DNA of 64,000 bases from Lytechinus variegatus (taxonomy: Eukaryota > Echinodermata > Echinoidea > Temnopleuroida > Toxopneustidae): positions 54,327,048 to 54,391,047 of the forward strand of contig NC_054741.1 in assembly GCF_018143015.1 (NCBI RefSeq), in the 5' to 3' direction. A model generated the notes under the pieces. It searched no databases, had not been told where the DNA came from, and worked only from the letters and a program-made list of their open reading frames with translations. The stretch's first letter is position 1; every line of letters starts with the position of its first letter. Position numbers and translations under genes: made by a program. This document shows, piece after piece, positions 1 through 12,440 of this stretch.

Positions 1-1083
1 TTGGACAGAGGACTTATTGGACTATCTAACCATGAACAAATAATGTGTAAATATGTTTTAGTTTTCTGAAAAAAATTGCCGTTGAAGTTGGGTTTACTTT
101 TTTTAGAGACACGCTGTACAGTACATTGACAGTGAATCTTACAATACAAAAGATTAATTAATCACATGTGATAACAATCATCAAAATCACAGTTGTCTTC
201 CTGGTTTGAAGTCACATGCGCTATTCATTTTTTTTTTCATTGTTTATTTGTATCATAACAGGCAAAACTGGATCCATAGGAAGTTGTGGTTCTACTACAA
301 GTACCAGTCACAATATGTTCTGCTCATAGATCAGATGAGGAAGGAATCACACAGAGAAACAAACAACATAGTGATTTCCATTGACAAATTTTACACCCCA
401 AGCCAACTGCCTTGTTGGTCCTAAAATGGTCCTGATGTACAGTACATGTACAATATAAATGCTTTTCTTTATAAACTGTTATATTTGAAGAAAGAGTAAG
501 TGGAAGTACTGTACAAAGAAAACAAGGCCATATTCCTGTTTTAATACCTTTCGAGAAAAAGTACATGTCTGATAAAGAGATTACAGATCTTGACAAGTGA
601 ACATAAAATTATTTTCCACAAAAAACAATGTACTACATGTATATGGTCTGTTCTAAAGGAACTTCAGATTTACAAACAGTAGACCTACTTTTTATGTGTA
701 CTTTGTCATCAACCTTGATACTGGCAGTAATATATTCTGGAATATATGTTATTCATCCATACATGCTATGACCTACATGTATGCAAAATCATTAAGTACT
801 TTAGCTGGCATTCACCCAAAGCTACCTGGCTATTGGCACACATGTTCATTGTGTAAACACTAATGTTTACTTGTACATGAACATGGTGTACACTACACCA
901 TGTACTACAAAATTAACACTTATTTCCTTATTCCCAACTACATGTATTTAGAAAGCATTTATTTTGGTTAATTGAAGTCTACATCAATTGTATACCGGAT
1001 CAACCTCCCCCTTTCCCCATGCATTTTTTTTATCATTGGGTACACTGTAAATTACATACTTTCTCAAGTACATTGAAAATTAA
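1..1083. other. Non-coding; probably intron of the SLC15A4-like gene
   Basis: AT-rich sequence with many tacatgta-type words. The short open frames here have no recognisable domain. Because the next transporter exon on the minus strand must lie further left, this stretch is most simply intron. I searched for the family's next block (after FGAEQ one expects V followed by a NWFYW-like segment) and did not find it. Confidence 0.45.
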
Positions 1084-1683
1084 AGGGATACTCCGGGCTG
1101 AAAATATTTAGATAAATAGAGTAAAATTCAAAGAATAAGATGCTGAAAAATTCATCAAAATTTCATAAAAAATAATATATTTATTGAATATTAAAGTTAA
1201 AGCAATATTTTTTGAAAACAGAATGCACAGTGTCATGAATATTCATTACATGTAGGTGGGCTGATGATGTCATATCCCCACCTTCCTTTTCCTCATGTGT
1301 AATATTACGTGAAATCATAATTGCTTCATACATGTGTGAATGATATGTCTCCCTTACAATGAAATAAGTTACTGCAATGAATAGCTAATGCACTAAATCA
1401 GTTCTTAATCCCTTTTTGTGGTTTATGGAGGAAAAATATTGAATAAACCTAATTTCATATTATAATAAAATAAAAAAGAACAAGTGGGGATGTGACATCG
1501 TCAGTTTGCTCATTGAATATTCATGAAGACATGCCTAAAACTGTTTCACCAGAATAATGCAAAACTTTAGAATGTCATACCTTTGTTATTCCTTATTCAA
1601 TTTTGATTACATTTTCAGTGCCTTTTTTCCCAGATTTTTCTTTTTCTGCTCAAATCATATCATCTTCAGCCTGGAGCATCCTT
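1084..1683. mobile_element. TTAA-flanked palindromic MITE, family 1
   Basis: The ends are agggatactccgggctga on the left and, reverse-complemented, a close match on the right (cagcctggagcatcctt). Both are bounded by TTAA (1080-1083 and 1684-1687), which looks like a target-site duplication of piggyBac- or Kolobok-type transposition. The inside is non-coding. Diverged relatives lie at about 45150-45720 and 36710-37280, and a related TTAA group occurs at 34736-36182 and elsewhere. It ends about 20 bases inside the intron that follows the transporter exon. Confidence 0.6.
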
Positions 1684-1704
1684 TTAATGTGGGTTTATAC
1701 TTGC

Positions 1705-2313
1705 CTGTTCTGCCCCAAACGGTGAGAGGTTCGCTCGAACCGACCCGCCTCCAATCGCCGTCAAGAGAGTGGCTACCAACAACGGTCCAAGACAAGTCAC
1801 TGGAGATTTGGCAGGTGCAGGTTCAATTTTGTGTCCTGTGGGGTCAGTCCTCGAAGCATTTATTACATCACATGTATCTACATCACAAAAATCACACATA
1901 AAATCTTGATTGCGTGTGCCATAGCCCATGAGCACGAAAAATACAGCACCGATGACATAGATGACAAGGCTGATAAAAATTGTCTTGAAGCGACCCAGGT
2001 AGGTATCCGCAATCAATCCCCCGATGACTGAAAATATGTACGAAATGGACGTGAAGGCAAAAAATATGTGCATTGCATTGTAAGAGAGCCAGTTATAGGG
2101 TTCTAGATTGAGGAAGAGGATGAGGTTTGAAGTGATGCCATAGTAGGCAAGTCTCTCAAGCATTTCCGTGAGCAAGATGATGAAACATGCCACCCTTCGC
2201 TTCTTACTAGAGATCTCGTAGTAGACAGGAGTCTGAGGGGAGTCAAATACTCCATCTTCTGAAATGGTCCTTATGAGAGGGCGCCTTTCTTCAGGCTCGT
2301 ATTCCATAGTCAC
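1705..2313 (-). CDS. SLC15A4-like: SLC15A4-like proton-coupled peptide/histidine transporter, first coding exon
   Basis: This is a 5' partial gene encoding the first 203 residues of a POT/PTR2 family transporter. The family moves di/tripeptides, and in the PHT branch also histidine, with protons across endolysosomal membranes. Residues about 12-16 (RPLI after EE) fit an ExxxLI dileucine sorting signal, as in lysosomal PHT members. Helix 1 carries EMLERLAYYG, matching the proton-coupling ExxERFxYYG motif with Leu for Phe. GGLIADTYLGRFKTI matches the PTR2 signature in helices 2-3, and GGGSVRANLSPFGAEQ ends the exon where family members continue with VKD. The ATG is preceded on this strand by apparent 5' UTR. 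The frame ends in phase 0 at CAG followed by GCAAGT, a non-canonical GC donor. The remaining exons should lie left of the window. Family assignment is firm; the A4 branch is likely but not proven. Confidence 0.85.
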
Positions 2314-3535
2314 TTTTTTAAGTGGATGATGTTTGTGGAAGAAATGACATCCAAAAAGCCAGATGTAATAAGGTTTACGGAGTACAAGTTTCTTTCACTG
2401 GTCCTTTTCACCTGTACCCAGGCTTTGCTGTCTGCAAGAGTTTGGTGGGATTTCTCAATTACAGTTCATCTGCAGAAATAGAGAATAGCATTTGATGCTA
2501 ACATTAAAGTAGGCATTAGACAGATTATCAAAAGGTGAAATTTCATTGTTTTTGCTTCAAAATGTAATTTTTGATGGCATATCGTAACATGTCAAAACAA
2601 TCTTACATACGTAATTTATATCAATATTAATTGTGTATTGGTGATGAATTGACCTGGGCAGTTCCACGGTTATGGCACTTGTTCACTGCTACCACCCTGC
2701 CTGTGGGGAATCTAGAGGTAGGACTATGGTATGCCAATGTTGTACAGAGCACAAACTTTAAAAAATCATTAAAATATCACTTTTGTGACCAAAATTACTA
2801 ATTTCCATACAGTTGCAATTTATTTTTCACTAGTAATTGGGAATAATTTTTTCATTCACCAGAGCGCTCAAAAACTTGAATTTTGGGCATATATTTGTGT
2901 ACGCCCTCTATTGGTGGAAATTAATATGGCAAGAAAATTTTCATTTTTTGATCTCTATTTTTAATTAAGAAAAAAAAGGATTTAAAGAATCAAATTTATT
3001 AGAGCCAAGTTGTATGAATAATAGATGTAATGGAAACTGTCAGTGTAAAAAAATCAAGCATTTGCCCCAAAGAAAAAGAGAAAATAAGCCAAACATTGCC
3101 ACCCTTATTTTGCCACACATGGAGATATAACTGAGAACAAGGTTATATTATAACCTTGTTCATTGAATGAGTGGGTTATGGAGTGACATTCAGAAACAAG
3201 TTTTCAGCATTCAAACAAAGATATCACCCATATTTGAATAGTTATTTCCCAAGAAATGGTACCTGACAGTAGTTGCTGAAACCCACTTTAAAAAAAAATG
3301 ACATTTGTTATTTTGATCAACTGAATTAATGAGATATGAATATTCATAATCATTGTTACGGAGTGACATAAAATGGACATGCATATTTGAGGAGAAAACA
3401 TATAGATATAGCTCAAACTCTGTGAACTTTAAATGGCTATCACAATGTTGAGTTATTGATTGGATTCTAAGTTCTACTTCTAGCTTTAATATGCTGCATC
3501 ACATTAAAATTTTTTTTCATTAATTACAACTTATT
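2314..3535. other. 5' flank or UTR/intron of the transporter; small palindrome
   Basis: No coding signal. A near-perfect short palindrome (gaacaaggttata / tataaccttgttc, about 3136-3162) could form a hairpin. A diverged palindromic-element fragment may lie around 3290-3420. Confidence 0.35.
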
Positions 3536-3539
3536 AAAC

Positions 3540-4500
3540 CCATTACCCGACGCACGCGTCTGTAACGTTGGCAAAGAACAATAGGAAACAAGATGGCGGC
3601 GTAAACATCGGGCAAGTCTCTTCCGTCTTTTCACAATATTTTCCTCATTTTTTTTAATGAATACTTGTTCAAAAATAACGAGAGCGTAGAAATGTCGGAA
3701 ATGAAGTTTTATCCCATGTACATGATTTATTTAAGGGCTAGATCTACAGACCCAGTCAGCAATCTTTGAGCATGATTTACACTCGATTTTACACTCGAGC
3801 AAGAACAAAGGAAATGGTCCAGTGAATCTATTGTTCTCCTATTGTTACTTCTGGCTTGGTCACTCTATTGTTCTGGACTCGAGTGTAAATTCGAGTGTAT
3901 ATGCTCAAAGTCAAACTAAAGATTGCTGACTGGTTTTTTGCCTCCGTCGTGTGGGTCAATGAGAAGGAAGACCTGGCTTCGTATGAGAGTAACCTTACGT
4001 TAGTAAATGATTTTTACTCGCTAGAAGCCGCCTGGCTAAGCTTGCCTTAGCCTTACTTAGCTTAAACAATGAAGGCCCCAATGAATAGCCGGAACAACTC
4101 TACTCCAGGCCGCCGGGCCGGGCAGCGCGCCGTACGAAGCCGGTGCCGCGCCGCTAACCGAGCAAAATACCGTATGACAAATGTAAAAAAGGCCCCAACC
4201 ATTGTTTTTTCAAACCGATTCTATGGCTAGGAATGATTTCCATTCTAAAAGAGGTAATTGAGAGGTCCTAGTGAACTTACCAAGGCTGTAAGTGTAACCA
4301 TGTAAACTATGCTCTATTCCAGCTGTGGTACATTGATTTTATAAGACTTTCCGACCGGCATCAAACGGTATTTACGGTACATCACTCATCAGCATAGCTA
4401 GTTAGGCAAGCAATCACATGATCTGCAATCACCGACGGCAAGTTGTTGTTTATTATTTCGAATAGGTAAACCCCGGCCGCGCCCGGGGGTAAACCAGAGA
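3540..4500. promoter_or_regulatory. CpG-rich promoter-like region with a YY1-type word
   Basis: Local CpG density rises against the AT-rich surroundings, notably at 3545-3610, 4100-4165 and 4420-4490. At about 3590 the word aagatggcggc fits the YY1 consensus, which in animals sits close to transcription starts. It lies upstream of the minus-strand transporter exon and on the left side of the PRR11-like gene, so it could serve the transporter, or both genes if an untranslated PRR11 exon exists here. No TATA box or start site can be assigned; this is inference. Confidence 0.3.
3752..3933. mobile_element. Palindromic MITE, 182 bp
   Basis: The terminal inverted repeats begin ccagtcagcaatcttt and end aaagattgctgactgg. 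Inner arms repeat tttacactcga / tcgagtgtaaa. There is no coding capacity. It sits inside the CpG-rich candidate promoter. Confidence 0.6.
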
Positions 4501-6320
4501 GTTGTTACTATTTTTTTTGCTTTCCTTTTTAACAAAACAGAATATTTTTTGTTAAAACTGTGAGTCTAAATATCAGTTCGAAAAAGTAAAAGGAAAGAAA
4601 TTAAGGAAAAAAAAGTTCTCAGGAAATCGTGCAAACCACCTCTCCCTGGGTACCTCTCCTGACATATACCCCCCCCCCGCCCCCAGTTTTATTTGCGTAA
4701 AATTCTCTACTGATATCGCATGTGTTATATGGCGCTTGCCGGCTAAGGATTTTTTTTTTTTTTGGGGGGGGTGAGAAAATCAATATCATTTTGTCCTATA
4801 TTAAAACAGTTAGAAAAAATGTCCCCCACTAGAGGTGATACAGGCCTACCTATATAATGTAGCTGCACCCCATCACATATGTTCATCATAGATTCTCAAT
4901 TATTTTATAGGCTTATTTACAATTGGGGAATAAAAAAAAAGATGAGAGTGAAGAGGGTAAACAAAAATTGAATGAAAAACTTGAAGCAGATTTCAACAAA
5001 ATATTCAGAAGTTATAATTATATGCTATTAAATAGCATATAATTCCCTTCATTTTCTCCCCCCCCCCTTTCCTTTCTCACGTTACGTGGAACTTTTTTCT
5101 AAAAATCTGCAGGCCGGGTCTCCAATATAAGCCCCCCTCCTTACATCATTAGAAGTACGACAATAAAAAATGATTTCGATACTTAATTTGAGCCAGATCC
5201 CTACCCCTTCTAAATCTGATTCCCCATACAGGGTATCTAATGTATCATCTGTGAGCTGGAATAATGGGCGATGCCGGCCGATCATGCGGCAATCCTGCGT
5301 CTATATTGGGGCAGATTTTAGATGGGCGTTTGCCAGTGCACTTCCTTGATGTTCGATGGCTAATAAATGACAATGTTATTCATGAATGGGTGTCGATCCC
5401 GGGGAAGAATTGGGGGGGTATATCCCCCTAAAAAACTTTCAGGACTGGGGAATGGCCTGACAATTACCCCATCCCCCCCCCCAATATTTCGAGGGCATGA
5501 AAAAAAATATGTAGTTATCTCACAGAAAAATGACATAAGTTTAACCTAGATCCCACAGAACTGCATTTTCATGTTTTACCTTAAAATGATCAATAAATCT
5601 GCTTTTATTCATATCGTTTTAGCGTTACTATTCCGAATTCAAGTATATATGCCTACTTTCAATTTTCTGTCAATCTTTTGAGTTATTCTTTTCTTGAAAT
5701 AAAATACTTGCAAACTTGTTGCGGGTGTTACAATGTTGGTAATTTAATAGTGAATGTGGACTACAATATTATGGCCTATAGAAAGGGATTCTAGTGTGCT
5801 CTAAAATGCAATTTTTGCATGTCAATATCTTAAAAAGTCCCTATCTTGGATACCCCCTCCCACACCCCGCTCGATCGCTTTGCTCCCTTGACAGGACTCA
5901 GACACCAATTTCACAAGAAATCGACACCTATTTATGCCCATATAGGACATGTACGCATTTTACAAACCAAATCAGTAGATTTAAATAATAACACTAAACG
6001 AATTTAAATGCAATAACCCTTGATTTTTTTCTAACCCAAACAAAAAGAACAAAATTCATATTTCTCAATCTAACAATTAAAAGTTAAATTTGGTTTGGAT
6101 TCAATGCTATTTTAAAAACAATCACAGATGAAAATGTTGTTTTAAAATTTATATATACACCCCTGTTTTTATTTTGCATGTTAAGCAACATGCTTGATTG
6201 AATATGTAACAAAACATTTATTTAAGATTTTAAACACTTCTTTAAACTGTACTAACTATATCAAATAGTGTTGTATCAATTATTACGTAGTGTTTTAATC
6301 GAACATCTTTTTTTATTGTG
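4501..6320. other. Non-coding; homopolymer tracts and a perfect palindrome
   Basis: No gene is supported. There are several C/G or T homopolymers (about 4670, 4750, 5060, 5475) of the kind found at degraded element tails. At about 5015-5045, aattatatgctatt pairs with aatagcatataatt around a one-base centre. Open frames near 5082, 5367 and 5794 show no domain. Confidence 0.4.
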
Positions 6321-6328
6321 GAAATATG

Positions 6329-6507
6329 CACTCTAAACACAAATCAGTCAACAAAATAGTGAATAGGGTCAGCTGGGTGTAACTGTTATTCTCATATTTG
6401 ACTATTTTCTAGTCGTATTTTACTAGATCATCTGCAGAGTTATTTCTGACTAGAATATATGTCAGAAATGTGACTCTCAGGGATTGCCAGTTGCACCCAG
6501 CTGACTA
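6329..6507. mobile_element. MITE, CACTCT family, right end missing
   Basis: It starts cactctaaacacaaatcagt and continues in parallel with the more complete copy at 7751-7976: gtcagctg, ctattttctagt, ttatttctgactagaatat and the gttgcacccagctgac region are shared. The right terminal repeat is not recognisable. Confidence 0.55.
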
Positions 6508-6530
6508 TCTAAAAAAAGAAATGTTAAGTA

Positions 6531-6690
6531 AACATTTGAAAGGTTGGAGGAGTGACAACATTTTCTAAATGTTGCATTTACGTAATTATCACTTTTAAAT
6601 TATGGTTCTACCCAACACTTAAATGTTGGATTCAGTTTTATACAAGGTTGGATGAAACATTTGGAAAAGGTTGTCACTCCTCCAAATGTT
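6531..6690. mobile_element. Palindromic MITE, about 160 bp
   Basis: Left aacatttgaaaggttggagg followed by agtgacaac; right ggttgtcactcctccaaatgtt read in reverse complement. It abuts the preceding CACTCT-family element. Confidence 0.55.
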
Positions 6691-7412
6691 GATACATTCG
6701 AATTTGCAGCTTGAAAAATCTCAATTTACCATCTATGGCGATTTTGAAGTTGACAATGCTGATGAAAATGGCGGGTTTAGTATAGTATAACTCTTTGCAT
6801 TATATCCTCCTTCATCCCTGAATATGCCGCCCGTCTAAATTCAATGTTATTTTATATACTTACTTTTCGAAACATGATATAGTTACCAATCCATCGATTT
6901 TCAAGATAACAGCACATTGAAAATGTCCGCTCTCTCAAAGGCACTCAGAATTTATTGTTAAGACCCATAAAAAAGAAGACTGCTATACAAAATAATTATT
7001 CATCCTCATCTCGTTTATTGAACCATCAGTCAGATGAATCCCGGGGATGAATCACAATGATTGTACAAAAAATACTAACAACACAGTATGCATGATTAAA
7101 CATCTGCGAAAAAACTTCGAATACATCAAAACAGAGCACTAATAACTATTCACTCTTTCGATCGATTTTTATGACTTAAAGATAAACGAAAACCTGAGTA
7201 TTAAGATGTTTTGATTAATAAACAAATTGCCCCCTCACGTTTTAAGCAAATAGAAAATAAAAAAAAATAAAAGTGCACTTCTGACAGTGCATCTATCAGT
7301 AGGATATCGCTTTAAAAATGTTTTATTGCCCCCTTTTTTCATAGTGAGTTATTGGTCGAAAATATGATAAAAATGTCGATCAAAATTATGATTGCGATGT
7401 AAATAATCATCA

Positions 7413-7490
7413 TATCTATCTATCTATCTATCTATCTATCTGACTATCTATCTATCTATCTATTATTTTTTTTTTTTGGGGGGGGGGTAC
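7413..7490 (+). repeat. (TATC)n microsatellite with T and G homopolymers
   Basis: About a dozen TATC units with one interruption (gact), followed by a poly-T then poly-G run. It then reads gtacgccactg, a phrase repeated near 8118, 9513 and 9818, suggesting the terminus of a dispersed element. Confidence 0.85.
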
Positions 7491-7750
7491 GCCACTGCTT
7501 ATCTTTCCCACTCACAATCATGACTCATGAAACTTAAGGCACGTAGGATTATTCTAACAAGTTTTTCCTTCATCAGTATAATAGGCCTAACATGAAAACG
7601 GGAGGTATTAGTACAACAGGATTATATATCTTGTTAAACAGACAATGCGAGCACCAGGAACAATGAAGACATAGGCACTGAGCAAATCATGTTTCATATA
7701 AAGTTATGATGTTTTAAATGTAATATAACATAACATAATATTGTAATATA

Positions 7751-7976
7751 CACTCTAAAAACAAATCAGTCAAAAATGACTAGTTAATAGATCAGCTGCA
7801 TGGGTGCAACTGTTATTCTAGTCATAATTGACTATTTTCTAGTAATATTTTACTAGAACATAGTTATTTCTGACTAGAATATATTATGTCAGAAACGTGA
7901 CTATCAGTGATTGCCATATCAGTTGCTCCCAGCTGACTACTGCTCTAGTCAATTTGACTGAATTGTTTTAAGAGTG
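7751..7976. mobile_element. MITE, CACTCT family, full-length copy
   Basis: The terminal inverted repeats are about 24 bp: cactctaaaaacaaatcagt at the left, and the reverse complement of the right end reads cactcttaaaacaattcagt. Non-coding. The target-site duplication is unclear. Confidence 0.65.
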
Positions 7977-8099
7977 TGTATAACATTATAGTTAGCAATT
8001 ATTTCTTCTTTTCCCACTACGTTTCTTTACCTTTCTTCCTCTTTTTCTCTTTTCCCCGTTTTTTTTTTTGGCCAGCCGATGGGGGGGGGGGGCACGTGC

Positions 8100-9176
8100 C
8101 CCCCATGCCCCCCCGTAGTTACGCCACTGATGATGCATGTGCTAAAAAGCTGCTTAATTTAAGTCCCGACAAAAGCGAAGCGAGCGAGAAAAAAAATCAC
8201 CTTTTCATGAGAATCTAATTTTGAGATATTTTTTTTACATTATATTCAGCAAATAAAATCACATCCTACACTTTTCCTTTGCTTTTCTTTCCTCCTTTTT
8301 TGTTGTTGTTCTTGGTTGTAGAACTTTGGGGCAATGCTGGCACAACCCTTCCATACTCATAAACGGCAGTGCTTTGCGGTTCATTTCATTATGCGTTGTC
8401 TCCTATTTCTTTTATTTAGCAATCGCTAGTTATACCGAATTGTTGCACAGTGCCGGGCACAGTGCATGTTTGGTTATTTCATTAGCCATTTCTGATTTTT
8501 TTTAGTAATTTGTGACTGCGTTAGAATTGGTTGTGCTTGATTTCGATCCGAATCAGCTCTGAATAGTAACTCCCCTTTCTCTATAATCTAGCGGGGCTGA
8601 TCCTCGCTGAATTGAATTTCCGTGGGTATCCCATATAATCTCTTTTTTTTATATAGAGACATGTGTACGTGCATGGTTTATTTCATTTTTTCTTACTTAT
8701 TATCAGTATTTTTTTTAACTATTTCATTTTTAATCATTACAATTTTGCGATTCCAAGACAAGATTATTAAATAAGTACCATGGTAAATAAGTTTGAAATT
8801 TGTGTAATGAATGTGCAATATTGTATTATGTAATTTTATTTTATCATTTTTTATCCATTTAACTCCATTTTTAACTGCACATATGTAATTTTAATTTTTA
8901 TATTCATTGTTTATCTTCGTAATTTTGATTATTGTTATATATTGGCATTGTGTAAACATGTAAAATTCAGTCTGTGACTGCCAATCATGTTTTTTGCAAT
9001 AAACCTGAATTGAATTGAATAAATAATTATGTAATAATGTTAATTTATTTCAGTTATTAAAAACCTAAGAAAGCCCAAGCTCATGGCTTCCAGAACTGAG
9101 GGCTTCCGAAGAAAGATAAAATCACTTTCATTGGGCTATATGAGCCAGATGCAATGCTATGTCAATAAAGCTCCCC
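8100..9176. repeat. Tandem duplication, copy 1 (contains a LINE-like 3' tail)
   Basis: This is nearly identical to 9177-10600. Shared blocks include gccactgatgatgcatgtgc (with small changes), the agcgaagcgagcgag word, the TTGTTGTTCTTGG block and a 3' segment ending gcaataaacctgaattgaat plus (TTGAA)-like units. That tail style is typical of LINE 3' ends. After the tail comes a second shared block ending caataaagctcc. No intact frame is present. Confidence 0.8.
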
Positions 9177-10600
9177 CCATGCCCCCCCCCCCCGTAGTTA
9201 CGCATCTGATGATGCATGTGCTAAAAAGCTGCTTAATTTAAGTCCCGACAAAAGCGAAGCGAGCGAGAAAAAAATCACCTTTTCATGAGAATCTAATTTT
9301 GAGATTTTTTTTTAACATTATATTCAGCAAATAAAATCACATCCTACACTTTTCCTTTGCTTTTCTTTCCTCCTTTTTTGTTGTTGTTCTTGGTTGTAGA
9401 ACTTTTGGGGCCATAGCACAACCCTTCCATACTCATAAACGGCAGTGCTTTGCGGTTCATTTCATTATGCGTTGTCTCCTATTTCTTTTATTCCCCCATG
9501 CACCCCGCGCTCATGTACGCCAGTGATTGAACGTAAAGCTTAAAGTAGGAAGGGTCCCTATAGGTGTGGGGGGGGGGGGGCGGCGTCGGGGTCTGGGGTC
9601 CGAGTCGTTTCCCTCTATTGTTTGGCATTTCGTCATTTTTTTATTCACTTCCCATCATGCTAGGATTGGCTTTTTCGGAATGATTTGTTCTTTTTTTAAT
9701 GTTCTTCTTTAATTCGTTCCTTTTCCCTTTCTTTATCCCCTTTTCTATTTTTCCCGTTTTTTTTTTAATTTTCCCGGTGAATCCGCCAGGTGCGGGGGCA
9801 GGTTGCCATCTGTCTGTTACGCCACTGTTTTGCAGGAAATTTGGGCAAAGAATAATGAATCCTTATTAATTGAGATATTGCAATCGCTCATTATACCGAA
9901 TGACGTACATCATTGTTGCACAGTGCCGGGCACAGTGCATGTTTGGTTATTTCATTAGCCATTTCTGATTTTTTTTTTGTAATTTGTGACTGCGTTAGAA
10001 TTGGTTGTGCTTGATTTCGATCCGAATCAGCTCTGAATTGTAACTCCCCTTAGTCTAGCGGGACTGATCCTCGCTGAATTGAATTTCCGTGGGTATCCCA
10101 TATAATCTCTTTTTTTATATAGAGACATGTGTACGTGCATGGTTTATTTCATTTTTTCTTACTTATTATCAGTATTTTTTTTAACTATTTCATTTTTAAT
10201 CATTACAATTTTGCGATTCCAAGACAAGATTATTAAATAAGTACCATGGTAAATAAGTTTGAAATTTGTGTAATGAATGTGCAATATTGTATTATGTAAT
10301 TTTATTTTATCATTTTTTATCCATTTAACTCCATTTTTAACTGCACATATGTAATTTTAATTTGTAAAATAAAAATTTTTAATTAACATGTAAAATTCAG
10401 TCTGTGACTGCCAATCATGTTTTTTGCAATAAACCTGAATTGAATTGAATAAATAATTATGTAATAATGTTGATTTATTTTAGTTAAACCTAAGAAAGCC
10501 CAAGCTCATGGCGCCCAGAACTGAGGGCTTCCGAAGAAAGATAAAATCACTTTCATTGGGCTATATGAGCCAGATGCAATGCTATGTCAATAAAGCTCCC
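9177..10600. repeat. Tandem duplication, copy 2 (about 390 bp longer)
   Basis: It follows copy 1 directly, joined at a C-rich tract. Relative to copy 1 it has about 390 extra bases (about 9496-9880) and lacks or alters about 60 bases near 10365-10395. The remaining sequence is close to identical, which suggests a fairly recent duplication. Confidence 0.8.
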
Positions 10601-12440
10601 AGTTAACAAAATCAACCGACTTGCGAATTTTTTTAATTTTTTGCCTTAATTACTATTAATTTTGCTATAATCCTCCTATCTGATTAACCCAAACCAAAAG
10701 TGACGGCGCCCTCTAGCTCTACGCATTATACGAGAAAAAGCGGTTATTTTAAAATATTGGCATTCACCAAAAAATAGGTGAGTTACATGAATGTTCTTAA
10801 ACTTGTGAGTAAAGGGAATTTTATATGTATGTTATGATATATGTACAATTCGACGATATGTTGCTGGGTTTTTGTTGTGTTGTATGTTCCGGAAATACCT
10901 CGCTTTTCCAGCTCGTCGAAAGGACACTGCCTCTCCAGGACAGCTCAGTCCCATACATTCTAAATCGCGTAGGCCTACCCACACTCAGTTTGTCAAGTAC
11001 ATTGTGCAACATGCTAAGATATGCATTCAAAGTAGGAATGCAACACATACCTTCATTGAGTGTTCATTGGCATGATTGGTGTGCTCTTCTAGCCACCTGG
11101 TCTATTCAATTTCTTCATCCTGCTATGTAAGGCAAGTTTAAGTAACATCTTGCTTTGAAATCTGCCTATCATCATCATGATTGAAAGAAATGAAATTGAA
11201 TTTGAAAGGTCATTTGACCAAAATTGCCCATGAAGTAACTACGAACTGGTCTATTAAAACACAGAAAAAGTTGTGCAATCCGCAATGGAGAAAATACTAT
11301 TAACAGAAAAAATGCTAAAAATTACAACTATCATAAACGTTGGTCATATTTAAAATTGATCACTTGATTTTATGAATATAATTATAAATATAAGGTTTAA
11401 GAATATACAATATATATGTTCAACATTTCAAAGTTAAGGAGTAGAGACTACCGTGATTCTTTGAACATGACATAGGAGCCGAAAGGGGCCTACCCTACGA
11501 TTTAAAATGCGCCTCTTCGTATGGACTTTTCATAATATTTTGTGATGGATTCGTATATAGGCCTAATCTGTATCTTAAACTTTTATTAGCTATTTTGATA
11601 CTGCAGATTTTTGTTTTGTTTCTCTGTTTCACATCTCAAGTTATCCCAAATCCAAGAATTAATTTTTATTGATTAAAGTTAATCTCATCAAAAAATAATC
11701 ATAATGAAAATTAAATAAAAATAAATAAATGATTTAGATGTTTAACATTTTAGTTTTGTATCTTTTTTTTTTTGTTTTTTGCTTAACGTTATAAACATGT
11801 ATTTTTTCCTTACAAAATTTCTTTTAAAGAAGTCTTTCATGTTGTTCAATTATCTATAATGAGAAAGCATGAGGGGTCAGAGAGATAGTGCCGCCCATTT
11901 CGATAGTTCAAGTTTATTTTTTTAATGGAAAAGGGGTAGGGATAGGACGGAGGGAGAATAAACGAAGACATATTTTAAAAAATATTTGGGCCTACATTAC
12001 CCCCGGAGAAGTTAAAATGACATCCGTTTTTGGTCGTCTAGTCGACGTGAAATTGATGACAACTAGCCCCCATATATAAAAAATAACTTGGCGCCATCCC
12101 ATATAAAATGCATCATCAACCCCCTAAAAAAATGTGATATGTCAGTGTGGCTTGCCGTAAACGCATTTTCTCTCAATGCCGACGGTGGCGGGCGGTGTGT
12201 GCAAAGAAGATCATGCCTACGTAACGTGGGACATGTCTAGAGGTGTCTTTCTAAGGACCATTCTTCGTATCGCCCAAATCGGCTTTGTGAAACAGTTGAG
12301 CGATATCTCGTTCTTACGTAGAATGGTTCTACGAAAGACCATTTCATGCAACAGGCCCCAGTGCTTTACATGTACATCTATATTGGATAAATCTACTGGA
12401 AACAGTTGTTTCTGCAGCCAAGTTTCCAGGTCACTCTTTT
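10601..12440. other. Non-coding intergenic sequence
   Basis: No supportable gene. Overlapping frames at 10821-11130 in both strands show no recognisable motif and are treated as chance. Short inverted fragments such as ggaccattcttcgta (12257) and agaatggttctacgaaagacc (12320) hint at an old palindromic element ending near 12360. Confidence 0.35.

Noticed and set aside
1831-2031. Plus-strand frame opposite the transporter exon.
   Set aside because: Shadow of the minus-strand SLC15-type coding exon, which carries family signatures.
7413-7463. Regularly spaced short repeats, considered as a CRISPR-like array.
   Set aside because: Simple TATC microsatellite without spacers; eukaryotic sequence.
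10821-11130. Overlapping frames of 75-101 codons on both strands.
   Set aside because: No motif, no splice context or neighbour support; chance frames.
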